From contig NW_022204951.1 of NCBI RefSeq assembly GCF_008831285.2, positions 1 through 17,842 of the forward strand: a stretch of 17,842 bases of DNA, in the 5' to 3' direction. Below, in pieces: positions 1 through 11,011 of the stretch (positions within the stretch are counted from its first letter, which is position 1; each line of letters begins with the position of its first letter). The stretch comes from Nymphaea colorata. Taxonomy: Eukaryota > Streptophyta > Magnoliopsida > Nymphaeales > Nymphaeaceae. The position numbers and the translations under genes are program-made. The notes beneath the pieces are model-generated. The model was not told the DNA's origin. It ran no database searches and was given only the letters and a program-made list of their open reading frames with translations.

Positions 1-254
1 ATGTAACAAAAATTCAACTCATCGGACTAACTACACGTGTACAAATATAGTGACTTCAACCATTTGTATCCATATAAACTTGTGATTTCAACCATTTAAA
101 TCATTCATTATAGATGTAATAACAAGTGAAATACATTAGATTAACTATAAGGGACCAATATAGTGACTTGACTCTCATTCATTTCCAAACGGACTTCTTT
201 TTTCAAGCCACTAAGTCATTCTATACGTATGTAACAAATGGTTACGCACATTCA

Positions 255-376
255 ATTAAATATAAGTTATCAAATGTATGTAAGAACAAGTAAAAATGAA
301 TCACATAATCTCTCGATTAAACATAAGTGATCAAATGTATGTAATAACAAGTGAAACACATTAAGTTACCTGTAAG
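255..376 (+). repeat. 61-bp tandem half-unit inside block P (HOR1 example)
   Basis: Two copies lie at 255-315 and 316-376. They share ATTAAAYATAAGT, ATCAAATGTATGTAA and AACAAGT. This breaks the 115-bp rhythm, so HOR lengths are not simple multiples of the monomer. Equivalent pairs recur in P, Q and R of the other units, for example near 9270-9370. Confidence 0.7.
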
Positions 377-899
377 ACACCAAATGAATCACTCGAATCC
401 CATTCATTTTCATATAAACCTATGATTTGAATTTACTAAATCATTTAATATAAACGTAACAACAAGTTAAGTACATTCAATTAAATATGCGTGATCAATT
501 GAATCACTTAAATCCCACTCGTATTGATGTGAACTTGTGCATCGATCACTATAGATGTAACAACATGTTCAACTTATCGTACAAACTAGAAAGGATCAAA
601 CTAATGCATAGGTCTCCTTTATATCCATATAAACTTGTGAGTTTTAATTATTTAAATCATTGATCATGGATGTAATAACATGTGAAACACGTTAGGTTAA
701 CTATAAGACACCAAATGAATCACTCGAATCACATTCATTTTCATACAAACTTGTGATTTCAGTTCACTTAATCAAGCAACATGGATGTAACAATAAGTTA
801 AGCACATTCAATTAAGTATGTGTGATCATTTGAATCACTTAAATCGCACTTGTATTGATACGAACTTGTAATTTCAATCCTTTAGATCGTGCACTATAG

Positions 900-1082
900 T
901 CGTACCAATACGAGTCAGATTTAAGTGATTCATATGATCACGCATACTTTATTGAATGTACTTGACTTATTGTTATATCCATGTTAAATGATTTAGTAGA
1001 TTGAAATCACAGGCTTGCATGAAAATGAATGAGATTTGAGTGATTCATTTGGTGCCCTATTGTTAACCTAATTCACTTGTTA
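900..1082 (-). repeat. Inverted satellite block I of HOR1
   Basis: From TCGTACCAATACGAGT to CTAATTCACTTGTTA the monomer words appear in reverse complement, for example GTGATTCATATGATCACGC and TTGAAATCACAG. Direct-orientation satellite lies on both sides. The first 155 bp can pair with the D arm at about 1220-1374. In HOR1 that pairing is only moderate, because the D arm has ATACAAACTTGTG and AATATAGATGTAAC where the I block predicts ATGCAAGCCTGTG and AACATGGATATAAC. Confidence 0.85.
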
Positions 1083-1915
1083 AGCACATTCAATTAAATT
1101 ACAAGTGAAACACATTAGGTTAACTATATGACACCAAATGAATCACTTGTTAAGGACATCCGTATTAAGAATCATTATAAATGTAACAACTAGTGAAACA
1201 CATTAGGTAAACCATAAGACACCAAATGAATCACTCGAATCTCATTCATTTTCATACAAACTTGTGATTTCGATCTACTAAATCATTTAATATAGATGTA
1301 ACAACAAGTTAAACACATTCAATTAAGCATGCATGATCATATGAATCATTTAAATCTCACTTGTATTGGTACGGAACGCGTGATTTCAATCCTTTAGATC
1401 GTTCACTATAGATGTAACAAATTCAACTCATCGGACTAATTACACGCATTCAAAGTATGCATAGATCCATTTGTATCCATATGAACTTGCGATTTCAATC
1501 ATTTAAATCATTCATTATAGATGTAATAACAAGTGAAAATAGCACTAGATTAATGTAAGGACCAACTTAATGACCTGACTCTCATTCATTTCCAAACGAA
1601 CTTCTATTTCAAGCCACTAAGTCATTCTATACGTATGTAACAAATGGCTACGCCACTCAATTAAATATATTGATCAAATATATGTAATAACAAGTGAAAA
1701 TGAATCATTTAATCTCTCAATTAATATATGTGATCAAATTATGTAATAACAAGTGAAACGATATTAGGTTACCTACAAGACACAATGAATCACTCAAATC
1801 TCATTCATTTCCCATACAAACCTATGATTCAATATACTAAATCATTTAATATAGACGTAACAACAAGTTAAGCACATTCAATTAAGTATGCGTGATCAAA
1901 TGAATCACTTAAATC

Positions 1916-1968
1916 TCACTCGTATTGAGACGAGTGATTTAGTGTGCGTATGGATACAAATGAATGAG
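1916..1968. repeat. Palindromic junction and inverted scrap S, HOR1
   Basis: TCACTCGT (1916-1923), a 6-base loop ATTGAG and ACGAGTGA (1930-1937) form a perfect 8-bp stem. The 39 bp from 1930 to 1968 read as satellite in reverse orientation; the complement contains CTCATTCATTTGTATCCATA, a normal forward word. Direct satellite resumes at ATGTAACAACATG. Confidence 0.8.
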
Positions 1969-2343
1969 ATGTAACAACATGTTCAACTTATTGAACAAAC
2001 TACAAGGGATCAAACTAAATAATCCATAGGTCTCCTTTACATCCATATAAACTTGTGAGTTTTTCGTTTAAATCGTTGATCATAGATGTCATAACGAGTG
2101 AAACACATTAGGTTAATTATAAGACACCAAATGAATCACTCAATCTCATTTCATTTTCACACAAACTTGTGATTTGAATTCACTTAATCTAGCAATATGG
2201 ATGTAACAACAAGTTAAGCAATTCAATTAAGTATGCATGATTATATGAATCACTTAAATCTCACTTGTATTGTAGAACATGTGATTTCAATCCTTTAGAA
2301 CGTTCCCTATAGATGTAACAACAAATTCAACTCATCGGACTAA

Positions 2344-3760
2344 CTACACGTGTACAAATATAGTGACTTCAACCATTTGTATCCATATAAACTTGTGATT
2401 TCAACATTTAAATCATTCATTATAGATGTAATAACAAGTAAATACATTAGATTAACTATAAGGGACCAATATAGTGACTTGACTCTCATTCATTTCCAAG
2501 GACATCTTTTTCAAGCCACTAAGTCATTCTATACGTATGTAACAAATGGTTACGCACATTCAATTAAATATAAGTTATCAATGTATGTAAGAACAAGTAA
2601 AAATGAATCACATAATCTCTCGATTAAACATAAGTGATCAAATGTATGTAATAACAAGTGAAACACATTAAGTTACCTGTAAAACACCAAATGAATCACT
2701 CGAATCCCATTCATTTTCATATAAACCTATGATTTGAATTTACTAAATCATTTAATATAAACGTAACAACAAGTTAAGTACATTCAATTAAATATGCGTG
2801 ATCAATTGAATCACTTAAATCCACTCGTATTGATGTGAACTTGTGCATCGATCACTATAGATGTAACAACATGTTCAACTTATCGTACAAACTAGAAAGG
2901 ATCAAACTAATGCATAGGTCTCCTTTATATCCATATAAACTTGTGAGTTTTAATTATTTAAATCATTGATCATGGATGTAATTTGAAACACGTTAGGTTA
3001 ACTATAAGACACCAAATGAATCACTCGAATCACATTCATTTTCATACAAACTTGTGATTTCAGTTCACTTAATCAAGCAACATGGATGTAACAATAAGTT
3101 AAGCACATTCAATTAAGTATGTGTGATCATTTGAATCACTTAAATCGCACTTGTATTGATACGAACTTGTAATTTCAATCCTTTAGATCGTGCACTATAG
3201 TCGTACCAATACGAGTCAGATTTAAGTGATTCATATGATCACGCATACTTTATTGAATGTACTTGACTTATTGTTATATCCATGTTAAATGATTTAGTAG
3301 ATTGAAATCACAGGCTTGCATGAAAATGAATGAGATTTGAGTGATTCATTTGGTGCCCTATTGTTAACCTAATTCACTTGTTAAGCACATTCAATTAAAT
3401 TACAAGTGAAACACATTAGGTTAACTATATGACACCAAATGAATCACTTGTTAAGGACATCCGTATTAAGAATCATTATAAATGTAACAACTAGTGAAAC
3501 ACATTAGGTAAACCATAAGACACCAAATGAATCACTCGAATCTCATTCATTTTCATACAACTTGTGATTTCGATCTACTAAATCATTTAAAGATAATAAA
3601 ATCAAGTTACACATTCAATTAAGCATATGATCATATGAATCATTTAAATCTCACTTGTATTGGTACGAACGCGTGATTTCAATCCTTTAGATCGTTCACT
3701 ATAGATGTAACAACAAATCAACTCATCGGACTAATTACCATCAAGTAATGCAAGATCCAT
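2344..3760 (+). repeat. HOR copy 2 (truncated, P-I-D only)
   Basis: P, I (3201-3383) and D follow HOR1 closely apart from scattered one-base deletions. At about 3740-3760 the sequence enters the start of Q (AAGTAATGCA, AGATCCATTT). It then switches at about 3757-3770 to text that belongs near the start of P (ATCCATATAA). The remainder of Q, S, T and R are therefore missing and the unit is fused to HOR3. Both Q and P have CCATTTGTAT at this point, so the joint falls in shared sequence. The end coordinate is uncertain by about 15 bp. Confidence 0.8.
3201..3383 (-). repeat. Inverted satellite block I of HOR2
   Basis: Essentially identical to the block at 900-1082. The partner D arm lies at about 3521-3668 and is of the same diverged type as in HOR1. 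Confidence 0.85.
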
Positions 3761-4555
3761 TTATCCATATAACTGTGATTTAACATAAATCATTCATATA
3801 ATCTAAAACAAGTAAAACTAATTAATTAGGGACCAATATAGTGACTTGACTCTCATTCATTTCCAAACGGACTTCTTTTTTCAAGCCACTAAGTCATTCT
3901 ATACGTATGTAACAAATGGTTACGCACATTCAATTAAATATAAGTTATCAAAGTATGTAAGAACAAGTAAAAATGAATCACATAATCTCTCGATTAAATA
4001 AGTGATCAAATGTATGTAATAACAAGTGAAACACATTAAGTTACCTGTAAAACACCAAATGAATCACTCGAATCCCATTCATTTTCATATAAACCTATGA
4101 TTTGAATTTACTAAATCATTTAATATAAACGTAACAACAAGTTAAGTACATTCAATTAAATATGCGTGATCAATTGAATCACTTAAATCCCACTCGTATT
4201 GATGTGAACTTGTGCATCGATCACTATAGATGTAACAACATGTTCAACTTATCGTACAAACTAGAAAGGATCAAACTAATGCATAGGTCTCCTTTATATC
4301 CATATAAACTTGTGAGTTTTAATTATTTAAATCATTGATCATGATGTAAATGTGAAACACGTTAGGTTAACTATAAGACACAAATGAATCACTCGAATCA
4401 CATTCATTTTCATACAAACTGTATTCAGTTCACTTAATCAAGCAACATGGATTAACAATAAGTTAAGCAATTCAATTAGTATGTGTGATCATTTGAATCA
4501 CTTAATGCACTTGTTTGATACCAACTGTATTTCCAATCCTTAGATCGGCCTATAG

Positions 4556-4730
4556 TCGTACCAATACGAGTCAGATTTAAGTGATTCATATGATCACGCA
4601 TACTTTATTAATGTACTGACTTTTGTATATCATGTTAAATGATTTAGTAGATTGAAATCACAGGCTTGCATGAAAATGAATGAGATTTGAGTGATTCATT
4701 GGTGCCCTATGTTAACCTAATTCACTTGTA
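4556..4730 (-). repeat. Inverted satellite block I of HOR3
   Basis: Same block, shortened by single-base losses (for example near 4610-4630 and 4700-4730). Its partner D arm at 4861-5003 carries the matching variants CATGGATATAACAATAA and CTGACTCGTATTGGTACGA. Confidence 0.82.
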
Positions 4731-5544
4731 AGCACATCAATTAAATTACAAGTGAAACACATTAGGTTAACTATATGACACCAATGAATCACTGTTAAGG
4801 ACATCCGTATTAAGAATCTATAAATGTAACAACAGTAAACACATTAGGTAAACCATAAGACACCAAAGAATCACTCGAATCTCATTCATTTCATGCAACC
4901 TGTGATTCGATCTACTAATCATTTACATGGATATAACAATAATCAAGTACATTCAATAAGTATGGTATCATTGAATCATTAAATCTGACTCGTATTGGTA
5001 CGAACGCTGATTTCAATCCTTTAGATCGTTCACTATAGATGTAACAACAAATTCAATCATCGGACTAATTACACGCATCAAAGTAATGCATAGATCCCAT
5101 TTGTATGCATATGAACTTGCGATTTCATCATTTAAATCATTCATTATATATGTAATAACAAGTGAAATACACTAGATTAACTGTAAGGACCAACTTAATG
5201 ACCTGACTCTCATTCATTTCCAAACGAACTTCTTATTTCAAGCCACTAAGTCATTCTATACGTATGTAACAAATGGCTACGCACACTCAATTAAATATAT
5301 GATCAAATATATGTAATAACAAGTGAAATGAATCATTTAATCTCTCAATTAAATATATGTGATCAAATATATGTAATAACAAGTGAAACATATTAGGTTA
5401 CCTACAAGACACCAAATGAATCACTCAAATCTCATTCATTTCCATACAAACTATGATTTCAATATACTAAATCATTTAATATATACGTAACAACAAGTTA
5501 AGCATATTCAATAAGTATGCGTGATCAAATGAATCACTTAAATC

Positions 5545-5597
5545 TCACTCGTATCGAGACGAGTGATTTAGTGTGCGTATGGATACAAATGAATGAG
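5545..5597. repeat. Palindromic junction and inverted scrap S, HOR3
   Basis: Same structure: TCACTCGT, loop ATCGAG, ACGAGTGA, then reverse-oriented satellite to GAATGAG. The loop differs from HOR1 by one base (T to C). Confidence 0.8.
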
Positions 5598-7674
5598 ATG
5601 TAACAACATGTTCTAACTTATTGAACAAACTACAGGATCAAACTAAACTAATCCATAGGTCTCCTTTAAATCCATATAAACTTGTGAGTTTTTATCGTTT
5701 AAATCGTCGATCATAGATGTCATAACGAGTGAAACACATTAGGTTAATTATAAGACACCAAATGAATCACTCAAATCTCATTTATTTTCACACAAACTTG
5801 TGATTTGAATTCACTTAATCTAGCAATATGGATGTAACAACAAGTTAAGCACATTCAATTAAGTATGTGTGATCATTTGAATCACTTAAATCGCACTTGT
5901 ATTGATACGAACTTGTTATTTCAATCATTTAGATCGTGCACTATGGTTGTAACTATAAATTCAACTCATCGGACTAACTACACGCGTTTGTATCCACATG
6001 AACATGTGATTTCAATCATTTAAATCATTCATTATATATGTATTCCAAACGAACTTCCGGTATCAAAGCCACTAGGTCATTTTATACGTAAGTAAGAAAT
6101 GGTCACGCACATCAATTAAATACAAGTGATCAATTATACGTAATAACAAGTGAAAATGAATCACTTAATCTCTCGCAATTGAATATAAGTGATCAAATAT
6201 ATGTAATAACAAGTGAAACACATTAGGTTACTTACAAGACACCAAATGAATCACTCCAATATCATTCATTTTCATACAAACCTATGATTTTAATCTACTA
6301 AATCATTTAATATGGACGTAACAACAAGTTAAGCACATTCAATTACGTATGTGTGATAAAATGAATCACTTAAATCCCACTCGTATTGATACGAACTTGT
6401 GATTTCAATTCCTTACATCGATCACCATAGATGTAAGAACTAGTTCAACTTATTGAACTAACAACAGGGATCAAACTAATGCATAGGTCTCCTTTATATC
6501 CATACAAACTTGTAAGTTTTAATCATTTAAATCATTGATCAAATATGTAATAACAAGTGAAACACAATAGGTTAACTACAAGACACCAAATGAATCACTC
6601 GAATCTCATTCATTTTCGCACAAACTTGTGATTTCAATCTACTAAATCATTTATTATAGACGTAACAACAAGTTAAACACATTCAATTTAGTATGCACGA
6701 TTATATAAATCACATGAATCTCACTTGTATTCGTACGAACATGTGATTTCAATCCTTTACAACGTTCCCTATAGATGTAACAGCAAATTCAACTCATCGG
6801 ACTAACTACACGTGTACAAATATAGTGACTTCAACCATTTGTATCCATATAAACTTGTGATTTCAACCATTTAAATCATTCATTATTGATGTAATAACAA
6901 GTGAAATACATTATATTAACTATAAGGGACCAATATAGTGACTTGACTCTCATTCATTTCCAAACGGACTTCTTTTTTCAAGCCACTAAGTCATTCTATA
7001 CGTATGTAACAAATGGTTACGCACATTCAATTAAATATAAGTTATCAAATGTATGTAAGAACAAGTAAAAATGAATGACATAATCTCTCGATTAAACATA
7101 AGTGATCAAATGTATGTAATAACAAGTGAAACACATTAAGTTACCTGTAAGACACCAAATGAATCACTCGAATCCCATTCATTTTCATATAAACTTATGA
7201 TTTGAATTTACTAAATCATTTAATATAAACGTAACAACAAGTTAAGTACATTCAATTAAATATGTGTGATCAATTGAATCACTTAAATCCCACTCGTATT
7301 GATGTGAACTTGTGCATCGATCACTATAGATATAACAACATGTCCAACTTATCGTACAAACTAAAAAGGATCAAACTAATGCATAGGTCTCCTTTATATC
7401 CATATAAACTTGTGAGTTTTAATTATTTAAATCATTGATCATGAATGTAATAACATGTGAAACACGTTAGGTTAACTATAAGACACCAAATGAATCACTC
7501 GAATCACATTCATTTTCATAGGAACTTGTGATTTCAGTTCACTTAATCAAGCAACATGGATGTAACAATAAGTTAAGAAAATTCAATTAAGTATGTGTGA
7601 TCATTTGAATTACTTAAATCGCACTTATATTGATACGAACTTGTAATTTCAATCCTTTAGATCGTGCACTATAG

Positions 7675-7857
7675 TCGTACCAATACGAGTCAGATTTAAG
7701 TGATTCATATGATCACGCATACTTTATTGAATGTACTTGACTTATTGTTATATCCATGTTAAATGATTTGGTAGATTGAAATCACAGGCTTGCTTGAAAA
7801 TGAATGAGATTTGAGTGATTCATTTGGTGCCCTATTGTTAACCTAATTCACTTGTTA
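7675..7857 (-). repeat. Inverted satellite block I of HOR4
   Basis: This is the cleanest example. Positions 7675-7829 are the reverse complement of 7994-8147. I count about six differences over roughly 153 aligned bases (about 96% identity), with a 164-bp spacer. The arms could fold into a long hairpin in single-stranded DNA or RNA. Confidence 0.88.
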
Positions 7858-7993
7858 AGCACATTGAATTAAATTACAAGTGAAACACATTAGGTTAACT
7901 ATATGACACCAAATGAATCACTTGTTAAGGACATCCGTATTAAGAATCTTATAAATGTAACAACTAGTGAAACACATTAGGTAAACCATAAGA

Positions 7994-8147
7994 CACCAAA
8001 TGAATCACTCAAATCTCATTCATTTTCATGCAAGCCTGTGATTTCGATCTACAAATCATTTAACATGGATATAACAATAAGTCAAGTACATTCAATAAAG
8101 CATGTGTGATCATATGAATCACTTAAATCTCACTCGTATTGGTACGA
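7994..8147 (+). repeat. Direct partner arm (block D) of the HOR4 fold-back
   Basis: The arm runs from CACCAAATGAATCACTC to ATTGGTACGA and shares with inverted block I several variants rare elsewhere: GCAAGCCTGTG, AACATGGATATAACAATAAG and TCAAGTACATTCAATAAAG. The sharing suggests that one arm was copied from the other. Confidence 0.85.
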
Positions 8148-8697
8148 ACGCGTGATTTCAATCCTTTAGATCGTTCACTATAGATGTAACAACAAATTCA
8201 AATCATCGGACTAATTACACGCACTCAAAGTAATGCATAGATCCCATTTGTATGCATATGAACTTGCTATTTCAATCATTTAAATCATTCATTATATATG
8301 TAATAACAAGTGAAATACACTAGATTAACTGTAAGGGACCAACTTAATGACCTGTCTCTCATTCATTTCTAAACGAACTTCTTATTTCAAGCCACTAAGT
8401 CATTCTATACGTATGTAACAAATGGCTACGCACACTCAATAAAATAAAATAATTATAATAATGTAATAACAAGTGAAAATGCATCATTTAATCTCTCAAT
8501 TAAATATATGTGATCAAATATATGTAATAACAAGTGAAACATATTAGGTTACCTACAAGACACCAAATGAATCACTCAAATCTCATTCATTTCCATACAA
8601 ACATATGATTTCAATATACTAAATCATTTAATATAGACGTAACAACAAGTTAAGCACATTCAATTAAGTATGCGTGATCAAATGAATCACTTAAATC

Positions 8698-8750
8698 TCA
8701 CTCGTATCGAGACGAGTGATTTAGTGTGCGTATGGATACAAATGAATGAG
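8698..8750. repeat. Palindromic junction and inverted scrap S, HOR4
   Basis: Stem 8698-8705 with 8712-8719, loop ATCGAG, inverted scrap to 8750. Sequence as in HOR3. Confidence 0.8.
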
Positions 8751-9594
8751 ATGTAACAACATGTTCAACTTATTGAACAAACTACAAGGGATCAAACTAA
8801 ACTAATCCATAGGTCTCCTTTAAATCCATATAAACTTGAGAGTTTTTATCGTTTAAATCGTCGATCATAGATGTCATAACGAGTGAAACACATTAGGTTA
8901 ATTATAAGACACCAAATGAATCACTCAAATCTCATTTATTTTCACACAAACTTGTGATTTGAATTCACTTAATCTAGCAATATGGATGTAACAACAAGTT
9001 AAGCACATTCAATTAAGTATGTGTGATCATTTGAATCACTTAAATCGCACTTGTATTGATACGAACTTGTTATTTCAATCATTTAGATGTGCACTATGGT
9101 TGTAACTATAAATTCAACTCATCGAACTAACTACACGCGTTTGTATCCACATGAACATGTGATTTCAATCATTTAAATCATTCATTATATATGTATTCCA
9201 AACGAACTTCGGGTATCAAAGCCACTAGGTCATTTTTATACGTAAGTAAGAAATGGTCACGCACATTCAATTAAATACAAGTAATCAATTATACGTAATA
9301 ACAAGTGAAAATGAATCACTTAATCTCTCTCAATTAAATATAAGTGATCAAATATATGTAATAACAAGTGAAACACATTAGGTTACTTACAAGACACCAA
9401 ATGAATCACTCCAATATCATTCCTTTTCATACAAACCTATGATTTTATCTACTAAATCATTTAATATGGACGTAACAACAAGTTAAGCACATTCAATTAC
9501 GTATGTGTGATAAAATGAATCACTTAAATCCCACTCGTATTGATACGAACTTGTGATTTCAATTCCTTACATCGATCACCATAGATGTAAGAAC

Positions 9595-9614
9595 TAGTTC
9601 AACTTATTGAACTA
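9595..9614. repeat. Short hairpin in block R (HOR4 example)
   Basis: TAGTTCAA, loop CTTA, TTGAACTA: a perfect 8-bp stem. It is also present at 6441-6460 (HOR3), 12085-12104 (HOR5) and 14576-14595 (HOR6). In HOR6 the loop reads CATA while the stem is unchanged. A related weaker version, GTTCAA-CTTA-TTGAAC, occurs in block T. Confidence 0.7.
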
Positions 9615-10828
9615 ACTACAAGGGATCAAACTAATGCATAGGTCTCCTTTATATCCATACAAACTTGTAAGTTTTAATCGTTTAAATCATTGATCAAAGA
9701 TGTAATAACAAGTGAAACACAATAGGTTAACTACAAGACACCAAATGAATCACTCGAATCTCATTCATTTTCGCACAAACTTGTGATTTCAATCTACTAA
9801 ATCATTTAATATAGACGTAACAACAAGTTAAACACATTCAATTTAGTATGCACGATTATATGAATCACTTGAATCTCACTTGTATTCGTACGAACATGTG
9901 ATTTCAATCCTTTACAACGTTCCCTATAGATGTAACAGCAAATTCAACTCATCGGACTAACTACACGTGTACAAATATAGTGACTTCAAACCATTTGTAT
10001 CCATATAAACTTGTGATTTCAACCATTTAAATCATTCATTATTGATGTAATAACAAGTGAAATACATTAGATTAACTATAAGGGACTAATATAGTGACTT
10101 GACTCTCATTCATTTCCAAACGGACTTCTTTTTCAAGCCACTAAGTCATTCTATACGTATGTAACAAATGGTTACGCACATTCAATTAAATATAAGTTAT
10201 CAAATGTATGTAAGAACAAGTAAAAATGAATGACATAATCTCTCGATTAAACATAAGTGATCAAATGTATGTAATAACAAGTGAAACACATTAAGTTACC
10301 TGTAAGACACCAAATGAATCACTCGAATCCCATTCATTTTCATATAAACCTATGATTTGAATTTACTAAATCATTTAATATAAACGTAACAATAAGTTAA
10401 GTACATTCAATTAAATATGCGTGATCAATTGAATCACTTAAATCCCACTCGTATTGATGTGAACTTGTGCATCGATCACTATAGATATAACAACATGTTC
10501 AACTTATCGTACAAACTAGAAAGGATCAAACTAATGCATAGGTCTCCTTTATATCCATATAAACTTGTGAGTTTTAATTATTTAAATCATTGATCATGGA
10601 GGTAATAACATGTGAAACACGTTAGGTTAACTATAAGACACCAAATGAATCACTCGAATCACATTCATTTTCATACAAACTTGTGATTTCAGTTCACTTA
10701 ATCAAGCAACATGGATGTAACAATACGTTAAGAAATTCAATTAAGTATGTGTGATCATTTGAATCACTTAAATCGCACTTCTATTGATACGAACTTGTAA
10801 TTTCAATCCTTTAGATCGTGCACTATAG

Positions 10829-11011
10829 TCGTACCAATACGAGTCAGATTTAAGTGATTGATATGATCACGCATACTTTATTGAATGTACTTGACTTATT
10901 GTTATATCCATGTTAAATGATTTAGCATATTGAAATCACAGGCTTGCATGAAAATGAATGAGATTTGAGTGATTCATTTGGTGCCCTATTGTTAACCTAA
11001 TTCACTTGTTA
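10829..11011 (-). repeat. Inverted satellite block I of HOR5 (partner arm lost)
   Basis: The inverted block is intact apart from small changes (AGTGATTGATATG, TTTAGCATATTG). Its D partner was removed by the deletion joint at about 11028-11041, so only a weaker mirror match to the following Q-derived monomers remains. Confidence 0.85.

Larger units (their letters stand above)
31..2343 (+). repeat. HOR copy 1 (2313 bp, lacks block R)
   Basis: The unit runs from one CTACACGTGT to the next. It holds P (31-899), inverted block I (900-1082), direct block D (about 1083-1438), Q (about 1439-1929), inverted scrap S (1930-1968) and T. Compared with HOR4 it lacks the roughly 840-bp R block. The joint lies in about 2202-2235, within a word (AACAACAAGTTAAGCA and ATTCAATTAAGTATG) that is present at both ends of the missing block, so homologous unequal exchange explains the loss. 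Several one-base indels occur in Q (1535-1760). Bases 1-30 are the tail of the preceding unit. Confidence 0.85.
3761..6805 (+). repeat. HOR copy 3 (full order of blocks, indel-rich first half)
   Basis: The unit starts slightly inside P because of the HOR2/HOR3 fusion. It then has I (4556-4730), D (arm 4861-5003), Q (from about 5067), S (5559-5597), T and R (from about 5975, marked by ACACGCGTTTGTATCCAC). From about 3590, in the end of HOR2, to about 5090 many single bases are missing relative to every other copy; this density is not seen in the second half. R here resembles HOR4 R (TATGGTTGTAACTATAAATT) more than the R of HOR5 and HOR6. Confidence 0.8.
6806..9960 (+). repeat. HOR copy 4 (3155 bp, complete unit)
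   Basis: This is the best reference copy because all blocks are present and there are few indels. It holds P (6806-7674), I (7675-7857), D with the mirror arm 7994-8147, Q (from about 8211), S (8712-8750), T, and R (from about 9126 to the end). About 27 monomers of 115 bp fit this length. P shares private variants with HOR5: AATGAATGACATAATC, and AAGAAA where other copies have AAGCACA. Confidence 0.88.

Noticed and set aside
2350-2637. 95-codon open frame in HOR2
   Set aside because: It is satellite sequence read in a chance open frame. The same text in HOR1, HOR4 and HOR6 is broken by frameshifting indels and stops, and the product is a monomer-derived low-complexity peptide.
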